Notes: a model not told the origin generated them from the letters alone. DNA of 64,000 nucleotides from Psychroserpens sp. NJDZ02 (GCF_004843725.1 NZ_CP039451.1:494501-558500), one strand, 5' to 3'. Counted from the first letter of the stretch, positions 25,028 to 36,300 are shown. Made by a program: numbers and translations.

Positions 25028-25726
25028 ATGAAAAAAATTTTTACATTATTACTTTTAGTTTCTATATTTTCTTGTGGAGACGACGCTGACAAATTAACTG
25101 TTAAAGGGACCGTTAAAGGTTTAAAAAAAGGAACAATCTACTTAAAAAAAGTACAAGACACCTTATTAGTGACTATGGACTCCATAATTATCAATGGGAG
25201 TTCTGAGTTTAAGTTACAATCTGCTATAACTGAACCAGAGATGTTTTATTTATATCTAAATAAAAACACTAAAGAAGATGACCGCATATCTTTTTTCGCA
25301 GATAAGGGCTTAACCGAAATCAATACAACGTTAAAAAACTTTTCTTACGATGCTAAAATCAAAGGATCAAAGCAACATGCAACTCTAGAAGAGTATCTTG
25401 CCATGATTGCTAAGTTTAATAATAAAAATTTAGACTTAACGAAGGAATTGTTTGAAGCTTCTAAAGTAAACGATACTGTTAAGCTAAAACAAACAGAGCT
25501 AGCCTTAAATAGCTTTACTAAAAGGAAATATTTATACACTGCAAACTTTGCAGTTTCTAATAGTGATAGTGAGGTTGCTCCTTACTTAGCCCTTTCTGAA
25601 ATATATGATGCTAATATTAAATACTTAGATACTATAAACACGGTTTTAACACCTAAGGTAAAAGCTTCAAAGTATGGAAAACAATTAAATCAATATATTA
25701 TAGATATTAAAAAATCAGAACAATAG
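25028..25726 (+). CDS. DUF4369 domain lipoprotein lacking a thioredoxin domain
   Basis: The 232-residue product has a lipoprotein signal (LLLVSIFSCGDD, lipid Cys 16). It carries a DUF4369 domain (VKGTVKGLKKGTIYLKKV, then SIIINGSSEFKL, MFYLYLNK and a FFADKG strand), and a helical C-terminal region (about 110-232). In most Bacteroidota relatives DUF4369 is followed by a TlpA/thioredoxin domain; here the protein ends after the helical linker, with no CxxC. It lies 50 bases after DUF819 and is probably co-transcribed; a terminator follows. Confidence 0.82.
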   Translation: MKKIFTLLLLVSIFSCGDDADKLTVKGTVKGLKKGTIYLKKVQDTLLVTMDSIIINGSSEFKLQSAITEPEMFYLYLNKNTKEDDRISFFADKGLTEINTTLKNFSYDAKIKGSKQHATLEEYLAMIAKFNNKNLDLTKELFEASKVNDTVKLKQTELALNSFTKRKYLYTANFAVSNSDSEVAPYLALSEIYDANIKYLDTINTVLTPKVKASKYGKQLNQYIIDIKKSEQ

Positions 25727-25748
25727 ACCGATCTATTTACACCAACCC

Positions 25749-25786
25749 AAAAGGCCATTTAATTTAATAAATGGCCTTTTTTTTAT
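25749..25786 (+). terminator. Terminator of the DUF819-DUF4369 genes
   Basis: AAAAGGCCATTTA / TAAATGGCCTTTT with a 6-base loop, extended by a T run. Confidence 0.88.
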
Positions 25787-25800
25787 TTGTGTTTTATACA

Positions 25801-25834
25801 AAAAAAAAGCTTCTCAAAATTGAGAAGCTTTTTA
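25801..25834 (-). terminator. Terminator of tRNA-Thr (first copy)
   Basis: AAAAGCTTCTCAA / TTGAGAAGCTTTT stem with a long A run on the left, which reads as a T run on the minus strand. It begins three bases past the tRNA 3' end. Confidence 0.8.
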
Positions 25835-25835
25835 G

Positions 25836-25909
25836 AGCCGATGGAGGGACTCGAACCCACGACCTGCTGATTACAAATCAGCTGCTCTAGCCAGCTGAGC
25901 TACATCGGC
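25836..25909 (-). tRNA. tRNA-Thr (anticodon TGT), copy 1
   Basis: A 74-base cloverleaf on the minus strand: acceptor GCCGATG pairs with CATCGGC, anticodon stem GCTGA/TCAGC with loop TTTGTAA (anticodon UGU), T arm with GGTTCGAGTCC. CCA is not encoded. The mature sequence is identical to the copy at 60754-60827, but this one has its own promoter and terminator. Confidence 0.97.
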
Positions 25910-25920
25910 AAAAGAGTTTG

Positions 25921-25950
25921 CAAATATAAGTCTAATATTTAGATTGACAA
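25921..25950 (-). promoter_or_regulatory. Promoter of tRNA-Thr (first copy)
   Basis: On the minus strand TTG (25948-25950), a 19-base spacer and TATATTTG (25921-25928) give a near-perfect Bacteroidota promoter, 12 bases upstream of the tRNA. Confidence 0.75.
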
Positions 25951-25968
25951 ACTTTTTTTTAAATAAAT

Positions 25969-26238
25969 TTATCCTAATTTATTTATTCTTTCAATTAGTG
26001 CACGTCCTTTAACTTCCAAATCAGATTTGATAGCCCCAAAATGCGCTTTTTTATTCTCTACATCTTTAGCGTTTAATTTAGCTATAAGGTCGTCAAATGT
26101 TTCTATAGCGTCATCTATAATTGCTTCACTTTTAGTATTTTCTTTATCAGTGTTTGAATATTCCCAAACATATACTGCTTCAATAATATCTCCTAAAACG
26201 TAATTAATGTCTTTTTTTAGGTCTCTTTTATTTGCCAT
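25969..26238 (-). CDS. Small conserved-looking helical protein, function unknown
   Basis: The 89-residue product is acidic and predicted all-helical (MANKRDLKKDINYVLGDII, DDAIETFDDLIAKLNAKD, IERINKLG). No signal peptide, membrane segment or metal motif. Not recognised as a named family; similar short proteins occur in flavobacteria. Supported as a gene by its own -7 box TAGCTTTG 23 bases upstream of the ATG. Confidence 0.72.
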   Translation of the reverse strand: MANKRDLKKDINYVLGDIIEAVYVWEYSNTDKENTKSEAIIDDAIETFDDLIAKLNAKDVENKKAHFGAIKSDLEVKGRALIERINKLG

Positions 26239-26260
26239 AACTTTTAAATTTATTTAACTG

Positions 26261-26268
26261 CAAAGCTA
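26261..26268 (-). promoter_or_regulatory. -7 promoter element of the 89-residue protein gene
   Basis: TAGCTTTG on the minus strand fits TAnnTTTG and leaves a leader of about 15 bases. Confidence 0.55.
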
Positions 26269-26332
26269 CATATAAAGTTCGAAATTAGAACTATTTATAT
26301 GCATTTTAAAGCCTTTATTTATAATAAATAGG

Positions 26333-26743
26333 TTATTTACCAGAATAACTAACAAAGTTTCTTGGTGTCTCATAAAGCGTAACCTCTAGGTCTAAGTTAG
26401 GTTTTAACTTTGCTTTGATTTTATTATAGATAATAACCACTATATTTTCTGCAGTTGGGTTTAAATCTTTAAACTCAGCAACATCTAAATTCAGATTTTT
26501 ATGGTCAAAAGCATCTTCAACTTCAACTTTAATAATATCTTTTAAAATTTTGACATCTATAACAAATCCTGTTTCCTGATCTATATCACCTGTAACACTT
26601 GCTATCAATTCATAATTATGACCATGATAGTTTGGGTTATTACATTTTCCAAATATCTCATCATTCTTTTCAAACGACCAATCCTTACGATATAATCGAT
26701 GTGCTGCATTAAAATGAGCTTTTCTACTAACTGTTACTCTCAT
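26333..26743 (-). CDS. 6-pyruvoyl-tetrahydropterin synthase family protein, eukaryote-like motif
   Basis: The 136-residue product has zinc ligands His in AHFNAAHRL and both His of YHGHNY. The catalytic Cys lies in FGKCNNPNYHGHNY (C-x5-HGH), with Asp/His relay in AFDHKNLNLDV and substrate Glu in LYETPRNFV. The C-x5-HGH spacing and the FGKCNNPN context match animal PTPS, which makes tetrahydrobiopterin, rather than QueD (C-x3-HGH) of queuosine synthesis. Chromosomal annotation pipelines usually call this 6-carboxytetrahydropterin synthase. It overlaps idi by 17 bases and is probably translated from the idi transcript. Confidence 0.85.
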   Translation of the reverse strand: MRVTVSRKAHFNAAHRLYRKDWSFEKNDEIFGKCNNPNYHGHNYELIASVTGDIDQETGFVIDVKILKDIIKVEVEDAFDHKNLNLDVAEFKDLNPTAENIVVIIYNKIKAKLKPNLDLEVTLYETPRNFVSYSGK

Positions 26744-27263
26744 GGTTGATATTTATAAAATGGTAAAACTTATCAAAGATAATTATAAACCAAGCGGTAT
26801 ACAAGTGCGGTTGTGCTTCTATATCCTTTCTTACATCCTCTAGTGGCATCCATTTCCAGTGCTCTACTTCCTCTTTATTTATAATTGGGTTGTCTTCATA
26901 ATAGCCAACCATAATGTGATCTAATTCATGCTCTGTTAAACCATTATCAAAAGGCGCTTTGTATATAAAAGAAGTCTTTTCTACCAAACTTGTTACAAAA
27001 CCCATCTCTTCCATTAAACGTCTAGAACCTGCTTGTAAATTAGTTTCGCCTTCTCTTTGGTGACTACAACACGTATTTGTCCATAATCCAGGAGAGTGGT
27101 ATTTAGTTAATGCTCTTTGTTGTAGCATTAACTCATTTTTATCATTGAAAACAAAAACTGAAAAAGCCCTGTGCAATAGCGCTTTTTCATGCGCTTCCAT
27201 TTTAGGCATTACTCCTATTTGTTCATCAAATTCGTTAACTAAAATTACGTTTTCTTCTTTCAT
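26727..27263 (-). CDS. idi: Isopentenyl-diphosphate delta-isomerase, type 1
   Basis: The 178-residue Nudix-fold enzyme interconverts IPP and DMAPP for isoprenoid synthesis. The conserved catalytic Cys is in WTNTCCSHQREGE, the Nudix-like helix is AGSRRLMEEMGF, and the second catalytic Glu is in GLTEHELDHIMVG. Length and motifs match type 1 Idi. Its -7 box TAACTTTG is at 27281-27288. It overlaps the PTPS gene. Confidence 0.95.
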   Translation of the reverse strand: MKEENVILVNEFDEQIGVMPKMEAHEKALLHRAFSVFVFNDKNELMLQQRALTKYHSPGLWTNTCCSHQREGETNLQAGSRRLMEEMGFVTSLVEKTSFIYKAPFDNGLTEHELDHIMVGYYEDNPIINKEEVEHWKWMPLEDVRKDIEAQPHLYTAWFIIIFDKFYHFININHESNS

Positions 27264-27280
27264 TCATTATAATTGATACA

Positions 27281-27288
27281 CAAAGTTA
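27281..27288 (-). promoter_or_regulatory. -7 promoter element of idi-PTPS
   Basis: TAACTTTG on the minus strand, 18 bases upstream of the idi ATG. Confidence 0.55.
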
Positions 27289-27333
27289 ATAATTAGAATT
27301 TTGAATATTTTGTTTTTAGTTTATTTTAATAAA

Positions 27334-27363
27334 AAAAGCATCTCTAAAAATAGAGATGCTTTT
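27334..27363 (-). terminator. Terminator of the giant protein-porP-ompA operon
   Basis: AAAAGCATCTCTA / TAGAGATGCTTTT with an A4 loop. On the minus strand the T run follows the stem, 23 bases past the OmpA-family stop. Confidence 0.88.
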
Positions 27364-27385
27364 TGTTAATCTAAAACTTGTGATC

Positions 27386-29299
27386 TTATCTAGAAATAAT
27401 AATAAAATTACTTCTTCTATTTAAATCATGCTCTTCTTCGGTACATTTAACATCGTTACTACAGCTATTTACTAACATAGTCTCTCCATATCCTTTACCC
27501 TCTAATCTATCAGCAGCAATGTTCCCTTTTTGGATTATATATTGTTTAGTTGATACGTTTCTTCTGTTAGATAAAGCCCAGTTATAATCGTCTGATGCTC
27601 TAGAATCTGTATGTGACTGTACGTCAGTCCTTACTGAAGGGTATTTTATCATATAATCAATTACTTTCTTTAATTCTAATTCTGCATCAGGTCTAATGTT
27701 AGATTTATCAAAGTCAAAATATATCGGATTTAAGTTTAAGACCTCTACTAAATCCATACCAACTTCTGCAGGTTGTGAAGTTTCTGGTGTTAACTTAAGC
27801 GTTAAAACAACATCTCCTTTCTTCTTAGGATTAACTAAAAACGTTTGATCTGCTTGAATATAACCATCTTTAGATGCTATAATACTATACTTCTGTTTGT
27901 TGCATGGACCTTCATAGTTAAATGCTCCGTTTTGATCTGAAGTCAAGTTTTGTACTTCTACACCTTTTTGATTTATAACCACCACACTTGCGTAAGGTAT
28001 AATAGCATTTGTCTTTTTATTTAAAGTAGTTCCTGAGACTAATTGCGTACAAAAAGTTCTAGTAAACTTATAAATATCATCATCCCCTTTACCATTATAT
28101 CTATTTGACGTTAAGTATCCAATGTTAGAAAATTCGTCAATAATAAATTCAAAATCATCCCTAGAACTATTAATTGGTTTACCTAAATTAGTAATCTCTT
28201 GATTTGGGTCATCCAGTTTAGTCATAAAAATATCTAAACCTCCAAGACCTTGTTGTCCGTCTGAAGAAAAATATAATGTACCATTGTTACTGATATATGG
28301 AAAATTTTCTCTTCCCTCTGTATTAATAGCATCGCCTAGGTTAACAGGTTCTCCATAAGCACCATCTTCTAAAATATCGACGTAATAAATATCAGATTTA
28401 CCATGAGTTCCTGGCATATCACTTGCAAAATATAATTTAGTTTCATCTAAACTTAATGCTGGATGTGCCACATTATAATCGTCATTATTAAATGGCATGC
28501 TAACCATCTTTTTCCATGCACCATTTACAAATTCTGCTTTAAAAATTTTTAATCCATTAACTTTCTCTCCACTTTTTCTAACCTTCCCTTTAAAGTAGTT
28601 ATTTCTTGTAAAATAGACTGTGTTTCCATCCTGTGTAAAAGAAGTCGAAGACTCATGAAATTTAGTATTCAAATTTTCCGAAAAAGGAACTACAGTAACA
28701 GAGTCGTCACTTTTAAAATATAAATCTAAAAATGGCTGTTCGTTCCATTTATATAATTCACCATCACCCCTAGAAGATGCAAATACGATCCCATCTTTAT
28801 AAAAAGAAGTTCCAAAATCTGAAAAACGTGAATTTAAATCTAAATTTTCTAATTCAAAATCACCTGAAAGCGCTTCAATAGCTTCTAAATAATTTGGTGA
28901 TTTAGAAAATAAAATTGCTCTAGAATCTTCTGGTTTATAAGTTGCAAATTTTTTCATATTAACATTAGCATTCTCATAGTCACCAATTGCTTTTAAGCTC
29001 ATTGCATATCTATAATAGTACTCATATTCTACAACTGCATCTAACATCAATAACTCTCCATACCACTTAGCTGCATCTTCCATCTTAGAATTAAAATAGT
29101 AAGAGTTAGCAAGCTTTTTATAAACCTCAGGTGTTTTATTTCCTTTCTCTACTAGTTTCAACAATTCTTTTGTTGTCGCTACGTAAGACAATTTATCATA
29201 CTTTTTATCCACACCTCTAGAAATACCATCATTTTGTCCAAATGAAAATGTAAACGTTAGTGCAATGATTAAGGTAGAAAATATATATTTATTTTTCAT
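27386..29299 (-). CDS. OmpA-family protein with TPR, PD40-like and carboxypeptidase-regulatory domains (PorE-like)
   Basis: The 637-residue product has a signal peptide (1-21), TPR-like helices (about 35-135), a beta-propeller of PD40/WD40-like blades (about 160-420, repeats such as YFASDMPGTHGKSDIYYV and LYFSSDGQQGLGGLDIF), a CarboxypepD_reg beta domain (about 430-510), and a C-terminal OmpA domain with YFDFDKSNIRPDAELEL and NRRSNFIIISR that binds peptidoglycan. The same order is seen in PorE, a T9SS component of Porphyromonas. It follows porP/sprF by 19 bases and the adhesin gene, so it probably anchors or assists that exporter. Confidence 0.9.
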   Translation of the reverse strand: MKNKYIFSTLIIALTFTFSFGQNDGISRGVDKKYDKLSYVATTKELLKLVEKGNKTPEVYKKLANSYYFNSKMEDAAKWYGELLMLDAVVEYEYYYRYAMSLKAIGDYENANVNMKKFATYKPEDSRAILFSKSPNYLEAIEALSGDFELENLDLNSRFSDFGTSFYKDGIVFASSRGDGELYKWNEQPFLDLYFKSDDSVTVVPFSENLNTKFHESSTSFTQDGNTVYFTRNNYFKGKVRKSGEKVNGLKIFKAEFVNGAWKKMVSMPFNNDDYNVAHPALSLDETKLYFASDMPGTHGKSDIYYVDILEDGAYGEPVNLGDAINTEGRENFPYISNNGTLYFSSDGQQGLGGLDIFMTKLDDPNQEITNLGKPINSSRDDFEFIIDEFSNIGYLTSNRYNGKGDDDIYKFTRTFCTQLVSGTTLNKKTNAIIPYASVVVINQKGVEVQNLTSDQNGAFNYEGPCNKQKYSIIASKDGYIQADQTFLVNPKKKGDVVLTLKLTPETSQPAEVGMDLVEVLNLNPIYFDFDKSNIRPDAELELKKVIDYMIKYPSVRTDVQSHTDSRASDDYNWALSNRRNVSTKQYIIQKGNIAADRLEGKGYGETMLVNSCSNDVKCTEEEHDLNRRSNFIIISR

Positions 29300-29318
29300 A
29301 GTCTATAGTATCAAAATA

Positions 29319-30251
29319 TTAAAAGAATCTTGGTGATAAAATTTTAGTTACATCTCTTGGTTCAAATCTTAAAAAGACTTCAAAAGAACCTGAATCAAAT
29401 TTAGTTAACCCTAAATCCGTAACCTCTCTATCGTAACCAAACCCTAACATAACACTATCAGATACCTGATATCCTAAAAGTCCACTTACAGCTGCTGACC
29501 AACGGTATGCTAAACCAACAGTAAATTTATCTTTATATAATGCATTAACTGTTAAATCTGCCTGTAAAGGTGCTCCAGAAACTGCTTTCGCTAGAAAAGC
29601 TGGCTTCAGTTTTAAATCTCTATTGACATCAAACACATATCCTCCCATTAGATAGAAATTCATTCTCTCTGATGCTTCTGATAATGATCCTTTATCCAAA
29701 TACTTTGTTTCAAGCATATTAGGAACTGAAAGCCCTAAATACCATGTATCAGCACTTCTATAATAAATACCAGCTCCAAATTGAGGTGAAAACTTATTAT
29801 CTATATCGTTAGCGAATAACGGATCTCCATTATTATACTGATTTAATTCTGAATATTTTATATCCATTAGACTTCCTCCAGCATTTATCCCTAAAGACAA
29901 TTTACCTTCATCTGAAGTGTCAATTGAATAAGAAAAGGAAACATCTAAAAAAGTTTCTTGAGTTGGTCCTATCCTGTCATTAACAACAGAAAGTCCAAGA
30001 CCAATTTTTTCTTCGTCTCCTATAGGCGAATGAATATTAAATGTTCCTGTATCAGGTGCTCCGTCTAAGCCCACCCATTGTGTACGATATAACACTAATG
30101 CACTTAAGCCATCTCTAGCACCAGCATATGCTGGATTAATACTAAGCGTATTGTACATGTACTGCGTGTATTGCGCATCTTGCTGTGCAGATACATCTAC
30201 CATACAAAAGGCACTAATTACAGTTACTAAAATTAAAATTCTATTTTTCAT
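29319..30251 (-). CDS. PorP/SprF family T9SS outer-membrane protein
   Basis: The 310-residue barrel protein has a signal peptide (1-22) and the family start QQDAQYTQYMYNTLSINPAYAG. Strands include GLSALVLYRTQWVGLDGAP, GLGLSVVNDRIGPT, FGAGIYYRS and the C-terminal SFEVFLRFEPRD. In Flavobacterium johnsoniae SprF is encoded beside SprB and is needed to export it, and type B CTD cargo depends on SprF-like partners. Its position directly after a type B CTD giant protein fits that role here. Confidence 0.93.
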   Translation of the reverse strand: MKNRILILVTVISAFCMVDVSAQQDAQYTQYMYNTLSINPAYAGARDGLSALVLYRTQWVGLDGAPDTGTFNIHSPIGDEEKIGLGLSVVNDRIGPTQETFLDVSFSYSIDTSDEGKLSLGINAGGSLMDIKYSELNQYNNGDPLFANDIDNKFSPQFGAGIYYRSADTWYLGLSVPNMLETKYLDKGSLSEASERMNFYLMGGYVFDVNRDLKLKPAFLAKAVSGAPLQADLTVNALYKDKFTVGLAYRWSAAVSGLLGYQVSDSVMLGFGYDREVTDLGLTKFDSGSFEVFLRFEPRDVTKILSPRFF

Positions 30252-30280
30252 TATAAATAGGGTATGAATTTATTTTTTAT

Positions 30281-30307
30281 AAGAGGCAGTTTAAAACTAC
30301 CTCTTTT
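30281..30307 (-). terminator. Intercistronic hairpin between the giant gene and porP
   Basis: AAGAGGCAGT / ACTACCTCTT pair around a 5-base loop. The one mismatch on the plus strand is a G-U pair on the minus-strand RNA, so the structure suits the operon mRNA. Downstream T content is weak, so it may attenuate or protect mRNA ends rather than stop transcription. Confidence 0.45.
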
Positions 30308-30318
30308 TTTTAAAATGA

Positions 30319-33300
30319 TTAACGTTGAATATATAAATATCCTGCTCTTGATTTAGTATCACCTTCTTTAGTGTATTCTACTATATAAAAGTATGTTCCT
30401 ACTGGTAATAATTCTCCTTCTTTAACATTAACCCTTCCGTTAGATCTACCATCAAAATAGTTCCCATTTGATCCATAACTTGATGTTTCATAAACGACTA
30501 CTCCCCATCTGTTATAAACCTTAACAGTGTTTTCTGGATACAACTCTATATTTCTAATTACAAACACATCATTATCTCCATCTCCGTTAGGTGTAACTGC
30601 ATTAAACATTTCAAGATCATCTTCTGAAGGTGCTGCATTATTAACATCTAAATAATCTGGTAAACCATCACCATCACTATCTACAGCATCATCACCAAAC
30701 CCAATACCATTATTATTAGGATCTGGGTACTCATCAAGAGTTAAAACTCCGTCATTATCATCATCCACATCTAAATAATCAGGGATACCATCTCCATCTG
30801 TATCATCATTCGTTGGGTCGTTATCTCCTGTTGGATCAACATCTCCATCTGACACATCTGTATCAGCATAATCTTCATTAATAGTATCAACACCATCATT
30901 ATCATCATCCATATCTAACCAGTTAGCTGTACCATCTCCATCCGTATCTCCTAAAGGAAATTCTTCGCCGTTAGGCACATTATCAGAATCACAATCTCCT
31001 GCTAACCACTCCATAGATTGAGGAACAGTAGTGCTTGCTATTAAAAATTCACATGGATTTAATGGATCCGTATTATCCTCTAATTCCGTTCCATTAATTA
31101 CACCATCACCATCGCAATCTAAAGCTTCCCAAGTCGGAGAAACCATAGTCAAGTCTTGACTTCCTATTGTGTAATCACAAATATTAAGAGGATCAGTTCC
31201 CTCTAGAATCTCTTGTCCGTTTGTTACTCCGTCCCCATCGCAATCACCTGCTAAGAACAAAGCATCTTGAGGTAATGTCATGCTTGCGACAACAAAATCA
31301 CATGCATCATTTGGATCTGTTCCATCTAATGCTTCTTGTCCATCTGTTACTCCATCTCCGTCTGTATCAGGATCTGTTGGATCTGTTGTGTTTCCTGCTG
31401 GATCTGCTGGTGTTGCAGGATCATCTACTCCTGTAATTTCCTCTGCATCCGTTAATCCATCATTATCACAATCTGCTCCTGAATCTATTGGTAATGTAAT
31501 ACTTCCGATTACATAATCACATGAATCATTTGGATCTGTTCCATCTAATGCTTCTTGTCCATCTGTTACTCCGTCTCCGTCTGTATCAGGATCTGTTGGA
31601 TCTGTTGTGTTTCCTGCAGGATCTGCTGGTGTTGCAGGATCATCTACTCCTGTGATTTCTTCAACATCTAATAATCCATCATTATCACAATCTGCTCCTG
31701 AATCTATTGGTAATGTAATACTTCCGATTACATAATCACATGAATCATTTGGATCTGTTCCATCTAGTGCTTCTTGTCCATCTGTTACTCCGTCTCCGTC
31801 TGTGTCAGGGTCTGTTGGATCTGTTGTGTTTCCTGCTGGATCTGCTGGTGTTGCAGGATCATCTACTCCTGTAATTTCCTCTGCATCTGTTAATCCATCA
31901 TTATCACAATCTGCTCCTGAATCTATTGGTAATGTAATACTTCCGACTACATAATCACATGAATCATTTGGATCTGTTCCATCTAGTGCTTCTTGTCCAT
32001 CTGTTACTCCGTCTCCGTCTGTATCAGGATCTGTTGGATCTGTTGTGTTTCCTGCTGGATCTACTGGTGTTGCAGGATCATCTACTCCTGTAATTTCCTC
32101 TGCATCCGTTAATCCATCATTATCACAATCTGCTCCTGAATCTATTGGTAATGTAATACTTCCGATTACATAATCACATGAATCATTTGGATCTGTTCCA
32201 TCTACTGCTTCTTGTCCATCTGTTACTCCATCTCCGTCTGTATCAGCATCCGTTGGATCTGTTGTGTTTCCTGCTGGATCTGCTGGTGTTGCAGGATCAT
32301 CTACTCCTGTAATTTCCTCTGCATCCGTTAATCCATCATTATCACAATCTGCTCCTGAATCTATTGGTAATGTAATACTTCCGATTACATAATCACATGA
32401 ATCATTTGGATCTGTTCCATCTAATGCTTCTTGTCCATCTGTTACTCCATCTCCGTCTGTATCAGGATCTGTTGGATCTGTTGTGTTTCCTGCTGGATCT
32501 GCTGGTGTTGCAGGATCATCTACTCCTGTAATTTCCTCTGCATCCGTTAATCCATCATTATCACAATCTGCTCCTGAATCTATTGGTAATGTAATACTTC
32601 CGACTACATAATCACATGAATCATTTGGATCTGTTCCATCTAATGCTTCTTGTCCATCTGTTACTCCGTCTCCGTCTGTATCAGCATCCGTTGGATCTGT
32701 TGTGTTTCCTGCTGGATCTGCTGGTGTTGCAGGATCATCTACTCCTGTAATTTCCTCTGCATCCGTTAATCCATCATTATCACAATCTGCTCCTGAATCT
32801 ATTGGTAATGTAATACTTCCGACTACATAATCACATGAATCATTTGGATCTGTTCCATCTAATGCTTCTTGTCCATCTGTTACTCCGTCTCCGTCTGTAT
32901 CAGCATCCGTTGGATCTGTTGTGTTTCCTGCTGGATCTGCTGGTGTTGCAGGATCATCTACTCCTGTAATTTCCTCTGCATCCGTTAATCCATCATTATC
33001 ACAATCTGCTCCTGAATCTATTGGTAATGTAATACTTCCGACTACATAATCACATGAGTCATTTGGATCTGTTCCATCTAATGCTTCTTGTCCATCTGTT
33101 ACTCCGTCTCCGTCTGTATCAGGATCTGTTGGATCTGTTGTGTTTCCTGCTGGATCTGCTGGTGTTGCAGGATCATCTACTCCTGTAATTTCTTCAACAT
33201 CTAATAATCCATCATTATCACAATCTGTTACTGCTGTAATCTCAACTGTAATATCTGGAACATTATAGTCACATTCATTATTTGGATCTGTATTGTTTGT

Positions 33301-36300
33301 TCCTTCTGTACCATCTAATACACCGTCACCATCTGAATCTGGATTTGTTGGATCTGTAACGTTACCGTTTGGTGTATCCGTTGTTATTGGATCATCAACC
33401 CCTGTGATTTCCTCCTCATCTGTTAAACCATCATTATCACAATCTGTTACTGCCGTAATCTCAACTGTAATATCTGCAACATTATAATCACATTCATTAT
33501 TTGGATCCGTATTGTTTGTACCTTCTGTACCATCTAATACACCGTCACCATCTGAATCTGGATTTGTTGGATCTGTAACGATACCGTTTGGTGTATCTGT
33601 TGTTATTGGATCATCAACTCCTGTGATTTCTTCTTCATCTGTTAAGCCATCATTATCACAATCTGTTACTGCTGTAATATCTTCTGTAATATCTACAATG
33701 TTATAATCACATTCATCATTTGGATCTGTACTATTCGCTATTTCTATAGAATCTAAAACTCCATCGCCATCTGAATCTGTATCTCCAACAATATCAGTAT
33801 CTGTTACCGCTATTGGATCAGCTCCATTGGCATCTAATACATCATCGTAAGTTACAGTTACTTCGTCACCTAGTTGTGTATTAAAAATTCCATCTTCATC
33901 TGTTCCTGCTGTTGTTCCAAATACAGTATCAACTGTTCCTTCGAATACACCTGTATCTGCACCTGTTTCTGTTAATGTAACTGTTTCAGTTTCTAGTGTA
34001 ATATCATTTACAACAATCACATCAATAGTTTCTATAACCGCTGGATCTGTGTTTAAATCATTATCTGTTACAACAATATCTAAGGTATCTCCCGATACCG
34101 AAGTATCAGTGATATCTACTGTTCCTGTTACACCTCCTACAACATCATCAGTATCTGTTACTGCTATTGGATCAGCTCCATTAGCATCTAGTACATCATC
34201 GTAAGTTACAGTTACTTCATCTCCTGCTTGAGTATTGAATGTTCCATCTTCATCTGTTCCTGCTGTTGTTCCAAATACAGTATCAACTGTTCCTTCGAAT
34301 ACACCAGTGTCAGCTCCGGTTTCTGTTAAGGTAATTGTTTCTGTTTCTCCTGTATCCTCATTTACAACAACCACATCAATAGTTTCGATTGCTGCTGGAT
34401 CTGTATTTAAATCATTATCAGTTACAACAACATCTAATGTTTCTCCTGGTGTTGAAGTTTCTGTGATTTCAACTGTTCCTGTTTCTCCTCCTACAACATC
34501 ATCAGTATCTGTTACTGGTATTGGATCTGCTCCATTAGCATCTAATACATCATCGTAAGTTACAGTTACTTCGTCTCCTGCTTGAGTATTAAATATTCCA
34601 TCTTCATCTGTTCCTGGTGTTGTTCCAAAAACAGTATCAACTGTTCCTTCGAATACACCAGTGTCAGCTCCGGTTTCTGTTAATGTAATTGTTTCTGTTT
34701 CTCCTGTATCCTCATTTACAACAACCACATCAATACTTTCGATTGCTGCTGGATCTGTATTTAAATCATTATCCGATACAACAACATCTAATGTTTCTCC
34801 TGGTGTTGAAGTCTCTGTAATTTCAACTGTTCCGGTTACACCGCCTACAACGTCATCAGTATCTGTTACTGCTACTGGATCTGCTCCATTAGCATCTAAT
34901 ACATCATCGTAAGTTACAGTTACTTCGTCTCCTGCTTGAGTATTAAATGTTCCATCTTCATCTGTTCCTGCTGTTGTTCCAAAAACAGTATCAACTGTTC
35001 CTTCGAATACACCAGTGTCAGCTCCTGTTTCTGTTAAGGTAATTGTTTCTGTTTCTCCTGTATCCTCATTTACAACAACCACATCAATAGTTTCGATTGC
35101 TGCTGGATCTGTATTTAAATCATTATCAGTTACAACAACATCTAATGTTTCTCCTGGTGTTGAAGTTTCTGTGATTTCAACTGTTCCTGTTTCTCCTCCT
35201 ACAACATCATCAGTATCTGTTACTGGTATTGGATCTGCTCCATTAGCATCTAATACATCATCGTAAGTTACAGTTACTTCGTCTCCTGCTTGAGTATTAA
35301 ATATTCCATCTTCATCTGTTCCTGGTGTTGTTCCAAAAACAGTATCAACTGTTCCTTCGAATACACCAGTGTCAGCTCCTGTTTCTGTTAATGTAATTGT
35401 TTCTGTTTCTCCTGTATCCTCATTTACAACAACCACATCAATACTTTCGATTGCTGCTGGATCTGTATTTAAATCATTATCCGATACAACAACATCTAAT
35501 GTTTCTCCTGGTGTTGAAGTCTCTGTAATTTCAACTGTTCCGGTTACACCGCCTACAACGTCATCAGTATCTGTTACTGCTACTGGATCTGCTCCATTAG
35601 CATCTAATACATCATCGTAAGTTACAGTTACTTCGTCTCCTGCTTGAGTATTAAATGTTCCATCTTCATCTGTTCCTGCTGTTGTTCCAAAAACAGTATC
35701 AACTGTTCCTTCGAATACACCAGTGTCAGCTCCTGTTTCTGTTAAGGTAATTGTTTCTGTTTCTCCTGTATCCTCATTTACAACAACCACATCAATAGTT
35801 TCGATTGTTGCTGGATCTGTATTTAAATCATTATCTGTTACAACAACATCTAAGGTTTCTCCTGGTGTTGAAGTTTCTGTAATTTCAACTGTTCCATCTA
35901 CACCTCCTACAACATCATCAGTATCTGTTACTGCTATTGGATCTGCTCCATTAGCATCTAATACATCATCGTAAGTTACAGTTACTTCGTCTCCTGGTTG
36001 TGTGTTGAATGTTCCATCTTCATCTGTTCCTGCTGTTGTTCCAAAAACAGTATCAACCGTTCCTTCGAATACACCAGTATCTACTCCTGTTTCTGTTAAG
36101 GTAATTGTTTCTGTTTCTCCTGTATCCTCATTTACAACAACCACATCAATAGTTTCGATTGCTGCTGGATCTGTATTTAAATCATTATCCGTTACAACAA
36201 CATCTAATGTTTCTCCTGGCGTTGAAGTCTCTGTAATTTCAACTGTTCCTGTTTCTCCTCCTACAACATCATCAGTATCAGTTACTGCTATTGGATCTGC

